This document shows, one piece after another, positions 16,628-24,420 of a DNA stretch of 64,000 nucleotides. Where the stretch lies: contig NZ_JALJRY010000047.1 of assembly GCF_024519455.1 (NCBI RefSeq), positions 1 to 64,000 of the forward strand. The letters are read 5' to 3'. Source of the DNA: Streptomyces sp. STR69 (GTDB lineage Bacteria; Actinomycetota; Actinomycetes; Streptomycetales; Streptomycetaceae). The position numbers and the translations under genes were made by a program. Numbering within the stretch: the stretch's first letter is position 1; the number at the start of each line of letters is the position of its first letter. Under the pieces are notes generated by a model that saw only the letters and a list, made by a program, of their open reading frames with translations, searched no databases and was not told the origin of the DNA.

Positions 16628-17560
16628 ATGGGGACTTCCAGAAGAGTCACGCTGAACGACGTGGCCGCGGCGAGCGGTGTTTCTCGCGCCACCGTCAGTT
16701 TCGTTCTCAACGACGACCCTCACCAGACGATCTCGGCCGCCACCCGCGACCGGGTGAAGGAGGCGGCCCGAACTCTCGGCTACGTTCCGCACGGCGTGGC
16801 CAGAGCACTGCGCGAAGGGACCTCCCGGGTGGTCGTCCTGAACATCGACGCGGGCATGGAAGGCGCGTATTCCCGCAGCTACATCCACGGACTCGACACG
16901 GAACTCGCCGCCCACGACCATGTCCTCCTGGTCCGCCACGGCCACCACACCAAGCAGTCCACACAGCAGATCCTCGACGCCATCGTCCCCCGCGCGGTGA
17001 TCCGCTTCGGCGAGACCTACCTCACCGGTCACGCCCTCGACGACCTGGGAGGCGGCTGGCGCAACGGTCTCGCCGCCCACACCGCACTCCAGCTCCGTCA
17101 CCTCGTCGACCACGGTCACACCCACATCGCCCTGGCGCTGCCGGACACCGAGTCACCGCTCGCCGCGGCCCGCCTCCGCTTCACCGAACACGCCGCGCAG
17201 AACCTCGGCGTCCCCACTCCGATCTCCTTCATCGCCCCCCAGGACCGGTCCGCCTGCGCCGACGCCGTCAGCGCACTCCTCTCCCGAGCCCCCGCGGTGA
17301 CCGCGATCGCCGGCTTCAACGACGACATGGCCCTGCGCGTCCTCACCGCCCTGCGCGACCTTGGCCGACGCGTGCCGGACGACACGGCCGTGATCGGCTT
17401 CGACGACAACGGCTACGGCCAACACGTCATCCCCTCGCTGACCACGATCAACGTCGACGGCGAGGCCCACGGCCGGCTCAGCGCCCGGCTCGCCCTGGGA
17501 CTCGACACCAGTGGCCTGGAGCCCCCGCCCGCGCGAGTCGTGGTCCGCGAGTCGACCTGA
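16628..17560 (+). CDS. LacI-family transcriptional regulator
   Basis: The 310-residue product opens with a classical LacI headpiece: RRVTLNDVAAASGVSRATVSFVLN, then ISAATRDRVKEAARTLGYVPHGVARALR. A periplasmic-binding-protein-like effector domain follows, ending AVIGFDDNGYGQHVIPSLTTINVD. ATG 16628 directly precedes the headpiece; an in-frame ATG at 16568 would add 20 poorly conserved residues. It sits between the two demethylase genes. LacI proteins bind CG-centred palindromes, and the repeated CTAG palindromes here have that form, so it is the best candidate to control them. Effector unknown, perhaps a methoxylated aromatic or its demethylated product. Confidence 0.9.
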   Translation: MGTSRRVTLNDVAAASGVSRATVSFVLNDDPHQTISAATRDRVKEAARTLGYVPHGVARALREGTSRVVVLNIDAGMEGAYSRSYIHGLDTELAAHDHVLLVRHGHHTKQSTQQILDAIVPRAVIRFGETYLTGHALDDLGGGWRNGLAAHTALQLRHLVDHGHTHIALALPDTESPLAAARLRFTEHAAQNLGVPTPISFIAPQDRSACADAVSALLSRAPAVTAIAGFNDDMALRVLTALRDLGRRVPDDTAVIGFDDNGYGQHVIPSLTTINVDGEAHGRLSARLALGLDTSGLEPPPARVVVREST

Positions 17561-18174
17561 CGGGGCGGGCCGCTCCATGGTTGCGGCTTCGCCGTCCCGT
17601 CGCAGGGTCGGCGAAGGCGAGCACTGTCTCCGGGCCCGCGGCCGGGCTCGGCTTCACGCGCGCGTTCGCAGCCACGGGCGTCCGCAGTGACCGCCGCCGG
17701 TACAACCGTCGGGACTCCCCCATGAGCAAGTGCCGTACACAGGCAGGGAGACACTCCCGTAGGGCCCGCCCGACGTAACGGCTGGACCGGCCGTGCGCCG
17801 CCGGGAACTTCCCGAGCGGGCCCACGGAACCGACCTGGAAGAGCCCGGATCCGAAGCTCGTACGATCCGGAACGCGACCCACGGCCCGCCGCTGTCGGCC
17901 ATCCGCTGTCGGCCATCCGCTCCAGAAAATCCGCGCCCGGCCCTTGAGCGCGCCAAATGTGTACCGTACCGTACCGTTCACAACGCCGAGGCGGGCTTCC
18001 GGCCCTTCGGCGTGCCCGCCCGCCCGGGCTGTACCCCTCAGCCGCGACACCCCCGAGCCGGGTCACTCACGACGCCAGGCCTCGCAAACGGCCTCGCCCC
18101 TGCCGCCACCCGCACGGCCGGCCCCGCCTTTGCCGCCACCCCACCCACACATCGCGACGACATGGAGAACACCG
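17561..18174. other. Long leader region before ligM-2
   Basis: About 610 bases without a convincing gene. It holds the GTAC-rich element at 17956-17980 and a short tandem repeat at 17889-17921 (unit CCGCTGTCGGCCAT, about 2.4 copies). Minus-strand frames in this region are Arg/Gly-rich, without domains or ribosome sites. Confidence 0.5.
17956..17980. promoter_or_regulatory. GTACCGTAC-type element before ligM-2
   Basis: A 25-base element starts TGTGTAC, contains three GTACC-type repeats at five-base spacing (GTACCGTACCGTACCGTT), and ends GTTCACA. The ends form an imperfect inverted repeat (TGTGTAC / GTTCACA). It lies about 195 bases before the ligM-2 start. Confidence 0.45.
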
Positions 18175-19518
18175 ATGGCACACCTCGAAGACCAGGTCCA
18201 GGCGGCCGGAGGCCCGTTGGGCCTGCTGCGCAGCGGCCGGTCCGGCGCCTACCCGTTCCCGATCAAGGCCGAGTTCACCAACTGGCGTGACGAACAGGAG
18301 AGTTGGCGCACCTCGGCGGCGCTGATGGACCTGTCCCACCACATGACCGACCTCACCGTCGAAGGCCCCGACTGCTACCGGCTGCTGGCCGACGTCGGCG
18401 CCAACACCTTCCAGGGCTTCGGCCCGATGAAGGCCAAGCAGTTCATCGCCGTCAACCACGACGGGTACATGATCGGCGACTGCATCCTCTTCTGCCTCGC
18501 CGACCAGCACGTCCGCCTCGTCGGCCGCCCGCCGGCCCTCAACTGGGTCCAGTTCCACGCGGAGACCGGCGGCTACGACGTCACCCTGCGCCGCGACGAA
18601 CGCACGGCGCAGAACCCGCACGGCCGCGAGTTCTTCCGCCTCCAGCTCCAGGGCCCCCACGCCTCGGCCATCTTCGAGAAGGTCAACGGCGGCCCGATGC
18701 CCGACATCCCCTTCTTCAGCATGGGCAAGTTCAACATCGGCAAGCACGAGGTCACCGCCCTCAACCACCGCATGTCCGGCTTCCCCGGGCTTGAGTTCTT
18801 CGGCCCCTACGAACACATCGACGACGTCCGCGACGCCATCCTGGAGGCCGGCGAGCCCTTCGGAGTCCGTCAGATCGGTGCCCGCGCCTACGCCTCCGTG
18901 GCCACCGAGTCCGGCTGGATCGCCAACACCGTCCCCGCCGTCTACTCGGGCGAAAGCATGAAGACATACCGCGAATGGCTCGGCACCAGGACCTTCGAGG
19001 CCAACCTCTCCCTCGGCGGCAGCTTCGCCTCCGACCGCGTCGAGGACTACTACGTCACCCCCTGGGACCTCGGTTACGGCCACATCCTCAAGTTCGACCA
19101 CGACTTCATCGGCCGCGAGGCCCTGGAACGCCGCAAGGGCGAGAAGCACCGCCGCAAGGCATGGCTGGCCTGGCACCGCGACGACGTCGCCCGCGTCTTC
19201 GCCTCCCAGTACGAGCAGGGCGACCGGCGCTTCAAGTACATCGAGATGCCCGCCGCCTTCTACGCCGCCTCCCAGTTCGACCGCGTCGAGAGCAACGGCC
19301 GCCTCGTCGGCCTCTCGACTCTGTGCAGCTACACCGCGAACGTCCGCGGCTGGATATCCGTCGTCATGATCGACGACGACGTCCACTACGGACAGCAGGT
19401 CGAACTGGTCTGGGGCGAACCCGACGGCGGCTCCGCCAACCCCACCGTCGAACGCCACTCCCAGACCACCATCCGCGCCACCGTCATCCGCAGGCCCTTC
19501 GCCGGCGACAAGCACTGA
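18175..19518 (+). CDS. ligM: THF-dependent aryl O-demethylase, LigM type (copy 2)
   Basis: The 447-residue product has exactly the length of copy 1 and the same fold. LigM-type blocks are LMDLSHHMTDLTVEGPD, AKQFIAVNHDGYMIGD, PALNWVQFHAETGGYDV, FRLQLQGPHAS, LNHRMSGFPGLEFFGPYE, ESGWIANTVPAVYSGE and DYYVTPWDLGYGHILKFDHDFIGREALE. Several motifs (KAKQ, FHAETGGY, FGPYE, FDHDFIGR) are closer to Sphingobium LigM than in copy 1, so the two copies may prefer different substrates. ATG 18175 follows GGAG about eight bases upstream. It is transcribed alone, away from the folate genes, and ends at a strong bidirectional hairpin. It produces 5-methyl-THF that the neighbouring MetF, FolD and PurU could oxidise. 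Confidence 0.88.
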   Translation: MAHLEDQVQAAGGPLGLLRSGRSGAYPFPIKAEFTNWRDEQESWRTSAALMDLSHHMTDLTVEGPDCYRLLADVGANTFQGFGPMKAKQFIAVNHDGYMIGDCILFCLADQHVRLVGRPPALNWVQFHAETGGYDVTLRRDERTAQNPHGREFFRLQLQGPHASAIFEKVNGGPMPDIPFFSMGKFNIGKHEVTALNHRMSGFPGLEFFGPYEHIDDVRDAILEAGEPFGVRQIGARAYASVATESGWIANTVPAVYSGESMKTYREWLGTRTFEANLSLGGSFASDRVEDYYVTPWDLGYGHILKFDHDFIGREALERRKGEKHRRKAWLAWHRDDVARVFASQYEQGDRRFKYIEMPAAFYAASQFDRVESNGRLVGLSTLCSYTANVRGWISVVMIDDDVHYGQQVELVWGEPDGGSANPTVERHSQTTIRATVIRRPFAGDKH

Positions 19519-19557
19519 CAACGGTCTGTTCCTACGGCCCTCTCCCCGCCCCTCGCA

Positions 19558-19600
19558 GGGCGGGGCACCAGGCGGGCGGCTCCCGCCCGGTGCCCCGCCC
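19558..19600. terminator. Bidirectional hairpin terminator
   Basis: Arms at 19558-19576 (GGGCGGGGCACCAGGCGGG) and 19582-19600 pair over 19 bases with one mismatch around a five-base loop. It lies between the convergent ligM-2 and the binding-lipoprotein gene and should stop transcription from both sides. Confidence 0.8.
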
Positions 19601-19631
19601 GCACCATCAGTGGCCAGTACCCATCCGTCGG

Positions 19632-20585
19632 TCAGCCGTTCGTATCGCAGTACAGGGGCGCGGTGTCCGCGTTGGCTTTGGTCACCAGACGGGCGTCGAT
19701 GCGAGCGATCTTGTCCTTCTCCTCCTTGCGCAGCAAGGAGAGCGTATGGGTCACCGCCAGTGCCCCCAGGTCCTGGACCGAGTTGGAGACCGTCGCCGCG
19801 AACTTCCCGTCCTTGAGGGCGGCGAGCCCCTGGTCGGTGCCGTTGACGGTCACGATCTTCACGCTGTGAGCGCCCGCCGCGTCGAACGCCGCACGCGCAC
19901 CGAAGGCCATGTCCTCGTTGGCGACGAACGCGTACTGGATGTCGGGGTGAGCCTCGATCAGCCTGGCCGCGGCGGCCTTGGCCGTCGCCCGGTCGAACAT
20001 GCCCCGCTGTTCCCCCACCACCCGCACATTGCCTGCCAAGTTCTTTGTGAATCCGCCGACCATCAGGTTGGACGACGTACTCCCGTCGCCGGAGATGACA
20101 ACAGCCTCGGCAGGCTTTCCAGCAGCGTCGGCGTCGACCCATTGGGCGTCCAGCTTGCCTATCCCGGGTAAGTCACTGATGACGGCACCAAGGATCTCGC
20201 TGTCGTCCGAAGGCATCAACGCGATCAGCGTGATGGGTGTTTTCGCCTTTCGCGCTGCGGCGATGTCGGCATCCAGGGCACTGGCATCCACACTGAGCAG
20301 AACAATGGCGTCGACCTTGCGCGCGATCATGTTCTGCACATTGCGCAGTTCCGCCGACTTACTCCCGTGCGAGTCGGCGGTCAGCACTTTTGCGAGGTTG
20401 TTCGATGCGGTCTCCGTGACCGCCGTCTGCAGGCAGGTGTGGAACGACGTCGTTCCCCCGTTGATGAACCCTAGGACGACAGGCCCCGTGGAATTCGTGC
20501 TGTCGCTGGGAAGCAGAGTGCATCCGGTTGCCAAGAGGCCAAGGCCAACGCCGCTTGCGAGCAACCGTCTGCTGGATATGGGCAT
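19632..20585 (-). CDS. Orphan ABC substrate-binding lipoprotein (RbsB type)
   Basis: The 317-residue product begins MPISSRRLLAS with a hydrophobic segment and lipobox LATGC (Cys22). The body follows the RbsB fold: VLGFINGGTTSFHTCLQTA, MIARKVDAIVLLSVDASALD, a GDGSTSSNLMVGG loop, AFVANEDMAFGARAAFDAAG and VNGTDQGLAALKDGKF. ATG 20585 is chosen because it starts the signal peptide; an in-frame ATG at 20609 is less well placed. No permease or ATPase lies beside it, so it may feed the importer at 2418-6213. A CTAG-type palindrome 142 bases upstream links it to the demethylation locus. Confidence 0.85.
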   Translation of the reverse strand: MPISSRRLLASGVGLGLLATGCTLLPSDSTNSTGPVVLGFINGGTTSFHTCLQTAVTETASNNLAKVLTADSHGSKSAELRNVQNMIARKVDAIVLLSVDASALDADIAAARKAKTPITLIALMPSDDSEILGAVISDLPGIGKLDAQWVDADAAGKPAEAVVISGDGSTSSNLMVGGFTKNLAGNVRVVGEQRGMFDRATAKAAAARLIEAHPDIQYAFVANEDMAFGARAAFDAAGAHSVKIVTVNGTDQGLAALKDGKFAATVSNSVQDLGALAVTHTLSLLRKEEKDKIARIDARLVTKANADTAPLYCDTNG

Positions 20586-21271
20586 GTATAAGGAGCCTTT
20601 CTGCCGCACATGACTTCGTCGTCAAGGCAGACAGCGCTGGAATTTTCTCGGAGTTGTTCGGCCTGCGGTCCACCGAACAGCCATTCTCGCGAGGACCACT
20701 TTCGCGGACATTTGCCCGACTTTGAAACTTGAACGTTCTAGCGCCTATGCAAGAACCCTTCTCTGCACGATCGGCATGACGGAGACCGGGGCAGTTTCAG
20801 CTGCCGAATTGACGCAGGCGGAAGCTAACAGAGCAGCTCTCAGGAGGCGAGGACGCGGTAGTGCAATCTTTGCTTGCGCTCCGTGCATGCTCGTACGTGA
20901 CGCGCTCCCACCTGGTCCGTACGGTCGTGGTCGCCCTGACCTGTGCGGTCTGCCGGCCCCGCCGAGCACTGGACCGACCCACAGGTCGGGGCATGCGGCA
21001 CACCGCCCGCAGACCGGGATCGACCAGGGCGTGATGCTCGTCGGTCCACTTCGCGGAGGCCCGCTCCCGCCGGCCGGCCCGGCCGCGCCGATGACCACGG
21101 TCGCGATGCCGGCCCTGACCTTGTTTGCGCGTCTGCCCCCCACCGTCGATCAGGCCCCTGTCGCAGCAGGCGTCCGGCAACCAAGCGGCCACCACGAGTG
21201 CCACGGCCGCAGGGAATGCCACCCTCAGTCACTCGCCGCTCGTGAAGCTGACGCCGTCCATGGCTCGGCGC
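20586..21271. other. Upstream region of orphan binding protein; otherwise empty
   Basis: About 690 bases with no convincing gene. The left end carries the binding-protein promoter and the CTAG palindrome. The remaining frames on both strands are Arg/Pro/Gly-rich; one minus-strand frame (20797-21222) starts with a short hydrophobic stretch but then loses coding character. It marks the border between the C1 locus and the anaerobic island. Confidence 0.45.
20727..20742. promoter_or_regulatory. CTAG palindrome before orphan binding lipoprotein
   Basis: ACTTGAACGTTCTAGC matches GCTAGAACGATCTAGC at 13714 except for three positions and keeps the CG centre. The next four bases, GCCT, extend the TCTAGCGC block also found after the 13714 site. 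Confidence 0.58.
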
Positions 21272-22018
21272 TCAGTAAGCCTGGACTCCGTGCCCCCTGA
21301 AGCGCTCGCGGACGCTCTCGATCAGGTCGGGGTCGGGGACCGGGTTGTCGCGCAACGGGAAGGGGATGCCGAGGCCTTCGTATTTCGCGGCCCCGAGTTT
21401 GTGGAAGGGCAGCACGTCGACCCGCTGGACCGCGCCGAGTCCCGCCACGAAGTCGGCCAGGGCGTCCACGGACTCCGGGTTGTCGGTCCAGCCGGGGACC
21501 AGGACGTACCGGATCCACATCGGGACGCCGAGTCGGTCGAGGCGAGTGGCGAAGTTGAGGGTGGGGACGAGTTCGCCACCGGTCAGTTTCCGGTAGGTGT
21601 TGACGTCGAAGGACTTGATGTCGAGGAGTACCAGGTCGGTGTCGGCGAGGAGTTGGTCGGTGGCGCGGGCGCCGAGGAAGCCGGAGGTGTCGAGCGCGGT
21701 GTGCAGGCCGGCCTCCTTGCAGCGGCGCAGGACCTCCGCGGTGAACACGGGTTGGAGCAGTGGCTCGCCGCCGGTGATGGTGACCCCGCCGCCGGCCGTG
21801 GTGACGAAGCCCTGGAACTTCCCGATCTCCGCCATCACCGCGTCGACGCTCATCTCCTGGCCGTCGCGCATGTGCCAGGTGTCGGGGTTGGCGCAGTACA
21901 GGCAGCGCAGCGGGCAGCCGTTGACGAAGAGCACGAACCGGGTCCCGGGCCCGTCCACGCCGGTGGACAGGTCCCAGGAGTGGATCCGGCCGGTCGTCGC
22001 GGTGCGCACCGTACTCAC
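21272..22018 (-). CDS. pflA: Pyruvate formate-lyase activating enzyme (radical SAM)
   Basis: The 248-residue product has the radical-SAM cluster motif CPLRCLYC near residue 35, the TITGGEPLLQP glycine-rich SAM loop and ALDTSGFLG, LLDIKSFD and RYVLVPGWTDN blocks typical of PflA. It uses S-adenosylmethionine and a 4Fe-4S cluster to create the glycyl radical on PflB. GTG 22018 overlaps the pflB stop as GTGA, so the two are translationally coupled. The radical is destroyed by oxygen, so it can act only under anoxia or micro-oxia. Confidence 0.95.
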   Translation of the reverse strand: MSTVRTATTGRIHSWDLSTGVDGPGTRFVLFVNGCPLRCLYCANPDTWHMRDGQEMSVDAVMAEIGKFQGFVTTAGGGVTITGGEPLLQPVFTAEVLRRCKEAGLHTALDTSGFLGARATDQLLADTDLVLLDIKSFDVNTYRKLTGGELVPTLNFATRLDRLGVPMWIRYVLVPGWTDNPESVDALADFVAGLGAVQRVDVLPFHKLGAAKYEGLGIPFPLRDNPVPDPDLIESVRERFRGHGVQAY

Positions 22019-24273
22019 AGCGAGCCGTGGAAGGTGCGGCTGATCACGTCGAGCTGCTGCTCGCGGGTCAGGCGGACGAAGTTGACCGCGTAGCCGGACA
22101 CGCGGATGGTCAAGTCCGGGTATTTGTCCGGGTGTTCCATGGCGTCTTCGAGTGTGGCGCGGTCGAGGACGTTGACGTTCATGTGGAAGCCGCCGGCGGC
22201 CGTGTAGGCGTCGAGGATGCCCACCAGGTGTCCGGCGCGCTCGTCGGGCGCGTGCCCCAGTCCCTCGGGCGTGATCGTCGTCGTCAGCGAGATCCCGTCA
22301 CGGGCCTGCTCGTACGGCAGCTTCGCGACCGAGAGCGCCGAGGCGGCGACTCCGTGCCGGTCACGGCCGTTCATCGGGTTGGCGCCGGGCGCGAAGGGCT
22401 GTCCGGCGAGGCGGCCGTCGGGGGTGTTGCCGGTGTGCTTGCCGTAGACGACGTTCGAGGTGATCGTCAGGACCGACTGGGTGTGCTCGGCGCCCCGGTA
22501 GGTGGGGTACTGGCGCACCTTCGCCATGAAGGACTCCACCAGGCCTACGGCGATGCTGTCGGCGCGGTCGTCGTTGTTGCCGTAGGCCGGGAAGTCGCCC
22601 TCGGTGCGGAAGTCGACGGCGAGGCCGCTCGCGTCGCGGAACACCTTCACCCGGGCGTACTTGACGGCGGACAGGCTGTCGGCGGCGACCGACAGGCCGG
22701 CGATGCCGCAGGCCATGAAGCGGTGCACGGGGTAGTCGTGCAGGGCCATCTCGATGCGCTCGTAGGCGTACTTGTCGTGCATGTAGTGGATGATGTTGAG
22801 CGCGTTGACGTACGTCCGGGCCAGCCAGTCAAGGACGTGGTCGTAGGCCTTGGACAGTTCCTCGTAGTCCAGGTACTCGCCGGTCAGCGGGTCCGTCGGC
22901 GACGCGATCTGTTCGCCGGTCATCTCGTCGCGGCCTCCGTTGACCGCGTAGAGCAGGGCCTTGGCGAGGTTGACCCGGGCGCCGAAGAACTGCATCTGCT
23001 TTCCGACCTGCATCGCCGACACGCAGCAGGCAATCGCGGTGTCGTCGCCGGTGCACGGGCGCAGCAGCTCGTCCGACTCGTACTGGACGGCGCTGGTGTC
23101 GATCGAGACCTGGGCGCAGAACTCCTTGAAGGCAAAGGGGAGTTGGGGCGACCACAGGACCGTCAGGTTGGGTTCGGGGGCGGGGCCGAGGTTGTAGAGG
23201 GTCTGCAGGAAGCGGAAGGACGTGCGGGTGACCAGGGTGCGCCCGTCGGCGCCCATGCCGCCGATGGACTCCGTCACCCAGGTCGGGTCGCCGGAGAACA
23301 GGGCGTCGTACTCGGGGGTGCGCAGGAACCGTACGATCCGCAGCTTGATCACGAAGTCGTCGATCAGTTCCTGGGCGCGGGACTCGTCCAACACGCCTTC
23401 GTTCAGGTCGCGCTGGAGGTAGACGTCGAGGAAGGTGGAGGTGCGGCCGAGCGACATCGCGGCGCCGTTCTGCTCCTTCACGGCGGCCAGGTAGGCGAGG
23501 TAGAGCCACTGCACGGCCTCGTGGGCGGTGGCGGCGGGGCGCGAGACGTCGCAGCCGTACATGGCCGCCATCCGCGTGAGCTCGCCCAACGCCCTTGTCT
23601 GTTCGGCGAGTTCCTCCCGGTCGCGGATGACCTCGACGGAGGAGGCGCAGGCGTCGAGCAGGGCCCGCTCGGCCTTCTTGGCCTCGATCAGGCGGTCCGT
23701 GCCGTACAGCGCCACGCGCCGGTAGTCGCCGATGATCCGGCCGCGGCCGTAGGCGTCGGGCAGTCCGGTGATGATGCCGGCCTTGCGGGCCGCCCGCATT
23801 TCGGGGGTGTACGCGTCGAAGACGCCGTCGTTGTGGGTCTTGCGGTAGGTGCCGAAGACGCGCGAGACGAAGGGGTCGGACTCGTAGCCGTAGGCCTTCA
23901 GGCTGTTCTCGACCATGCGCAGGCCGCCGTTGGGCATGATCGCGCGCCTGAGCGGGGCGTCGGTCTGCAGGCCGACGATCAACTCCCGTTCGCGGTCGAT
24001 GTATCCGGGCGCGTGCGAGGTGATCGTCGACGGGGTCGCCGTGTCGATGTCGAGGACGCCCTTGCGGCGCTCCTCCGGGAACAGGGAACTGACCTTCTCC
24101 CACACGGCTCGCGTGCGGTCGGTGGGGCCGGTCAGGAAGGACGCGTCGCCTTCGTACGGGGTGTAGTTGGCCTGGATGAAGTCGCGTACGGCGACGCGCT
24201 CGCGCCAGGAGGTACCCGCGAAGCCGCGCCATGCCTCGGAGGCGCGCGTTCCAGCTACCGCTGTCGTTGTCAT
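22015..24273 (-). CDS. pflB: Formate acetyltransferase (pyruvate formate-lyase)
   Basis: The 752-residue product is full length for PflB. Catalytic Cys416-Cys417 lie in IACCVSAMQVGKQMQFFGAR, and the radical glycine is Gly727 in RVSGYAVNF, close to Cys418/419 and Gly734 of the E. coli enzyme. It splits pyruvate with CoA into acetyl-CoA and formate without making NADH. ATG 24273 follows AGGGAGA. The upstream gap carries a GGGCCGAACGGCCC palindrome shared with other operons of the island. Partner functions nearby are an acyl-CoA synthetase that could make ATP from acetyl-CoA and a hydrogenase; no formate dehydrogenase is seen. Confidence 0.96.
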   Translation of the reverse strand: MTTTAVAGTRASEAWRGFAGTSWRERVAVRDFIQANYTPYEGDASFLTGPTDRTRAVWEKVSSLFPEERRKGVLDIDTATPSTITSHAPGYIDRERELIVGLQTDAPLRRAIMPNGGLRMVENSLKAYGYESDPFVSRVFGTYRKTHNDGVFDAYTPEMRAARKAGIITGLPDAYGRGRIIGDYRRVALYGTDRLIEAKKAERALLDACASSVEVIRDREELAEQTRALGELTRMAAMYGCDVSRPAATAHEAVQWLYLAYLAAVKEQNGAAMSLGRTSTFLDVYLQRDLNEGVLDESRAQELIDDFVIKLRIVRFLRTPEYDALFSGDPTWVTESIGGMGADGRTLVTRTSFRFLQTLYNLGPAPEPNLTVLWSPQLPFAFKEFCAQVSIDTSAVQYESDELLRPCTGDDTAIACCVSAMQVGKQMQFFGARVNLAKALLYAVNGGRDEMTGEQIASPTDPLTGEYLDYEELSKAYDHVLDWLARTYVNALNIIHYMHDKYAYERIEMALHDYPVHRFMACGIAGLSVAADSLSAVKYARVKVFRDASGLAVDFRTEGDFPAYGNNDDRADSIAVGLVESFMAKVRQYPTYRGAEHTQSVLTITSNVVYGKHTGNTPDGRLAGQPFAPGANPMNGRDRHGVAASALSVAKLPYEQARDGISLTTTITPEGLGHAPDERAGHLVGILDAYTAAGGFHMNVNVLDRATLEDAMEHPDKYPDLTIRVSGYAVNFVRLTREQQLDVISRTFHGSL

Positions 24274-24362
24274 CGCCGGTTCTCTCCCTTGCCTCGCACC
24301 TGAATGCCTCTGTATCGATGGTCCTGCGACGCCGTGATCACGGGGAGGGCCGCCCAGGGCCC

Positions 24363-24403
24363 TGGTCCCGGCCGTCCGGCCCTCTCGCGGGGCCGAACGG
24401 CCC
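24363..24403. promoter_or_regulatory. GGGCCG palindrome before pflBA
   Basis: GGGCCGAACGGCCC at 24390-24403 is a near-perfect palindrome 117 bases before pflB. The block TGGTCCCGGCCGTC at 24363-24376 precedes it. The same two blocks in the same order occur before arcD at 29224-29253, a strong sign of common control. Confidence 0.65.
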
Positions 24404-24420
24404 ACCCCCGTCACGGACGC

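Noticed and set aside
17889..17921. Short tandem repeat (14-base unit, 2.4 copies) before ligM-2
   Set aside because: Too few copies for a functional array and not palindromic; probably slippage. Noted only inside the region entry.
20722..21300. Plus-strand frame of 192 codons upstream of pflA
   Set aside because: Arg/Pro/Gly-rich, no ribosome site, no domain, and it runs into the 3' end of pflA on the other strand.
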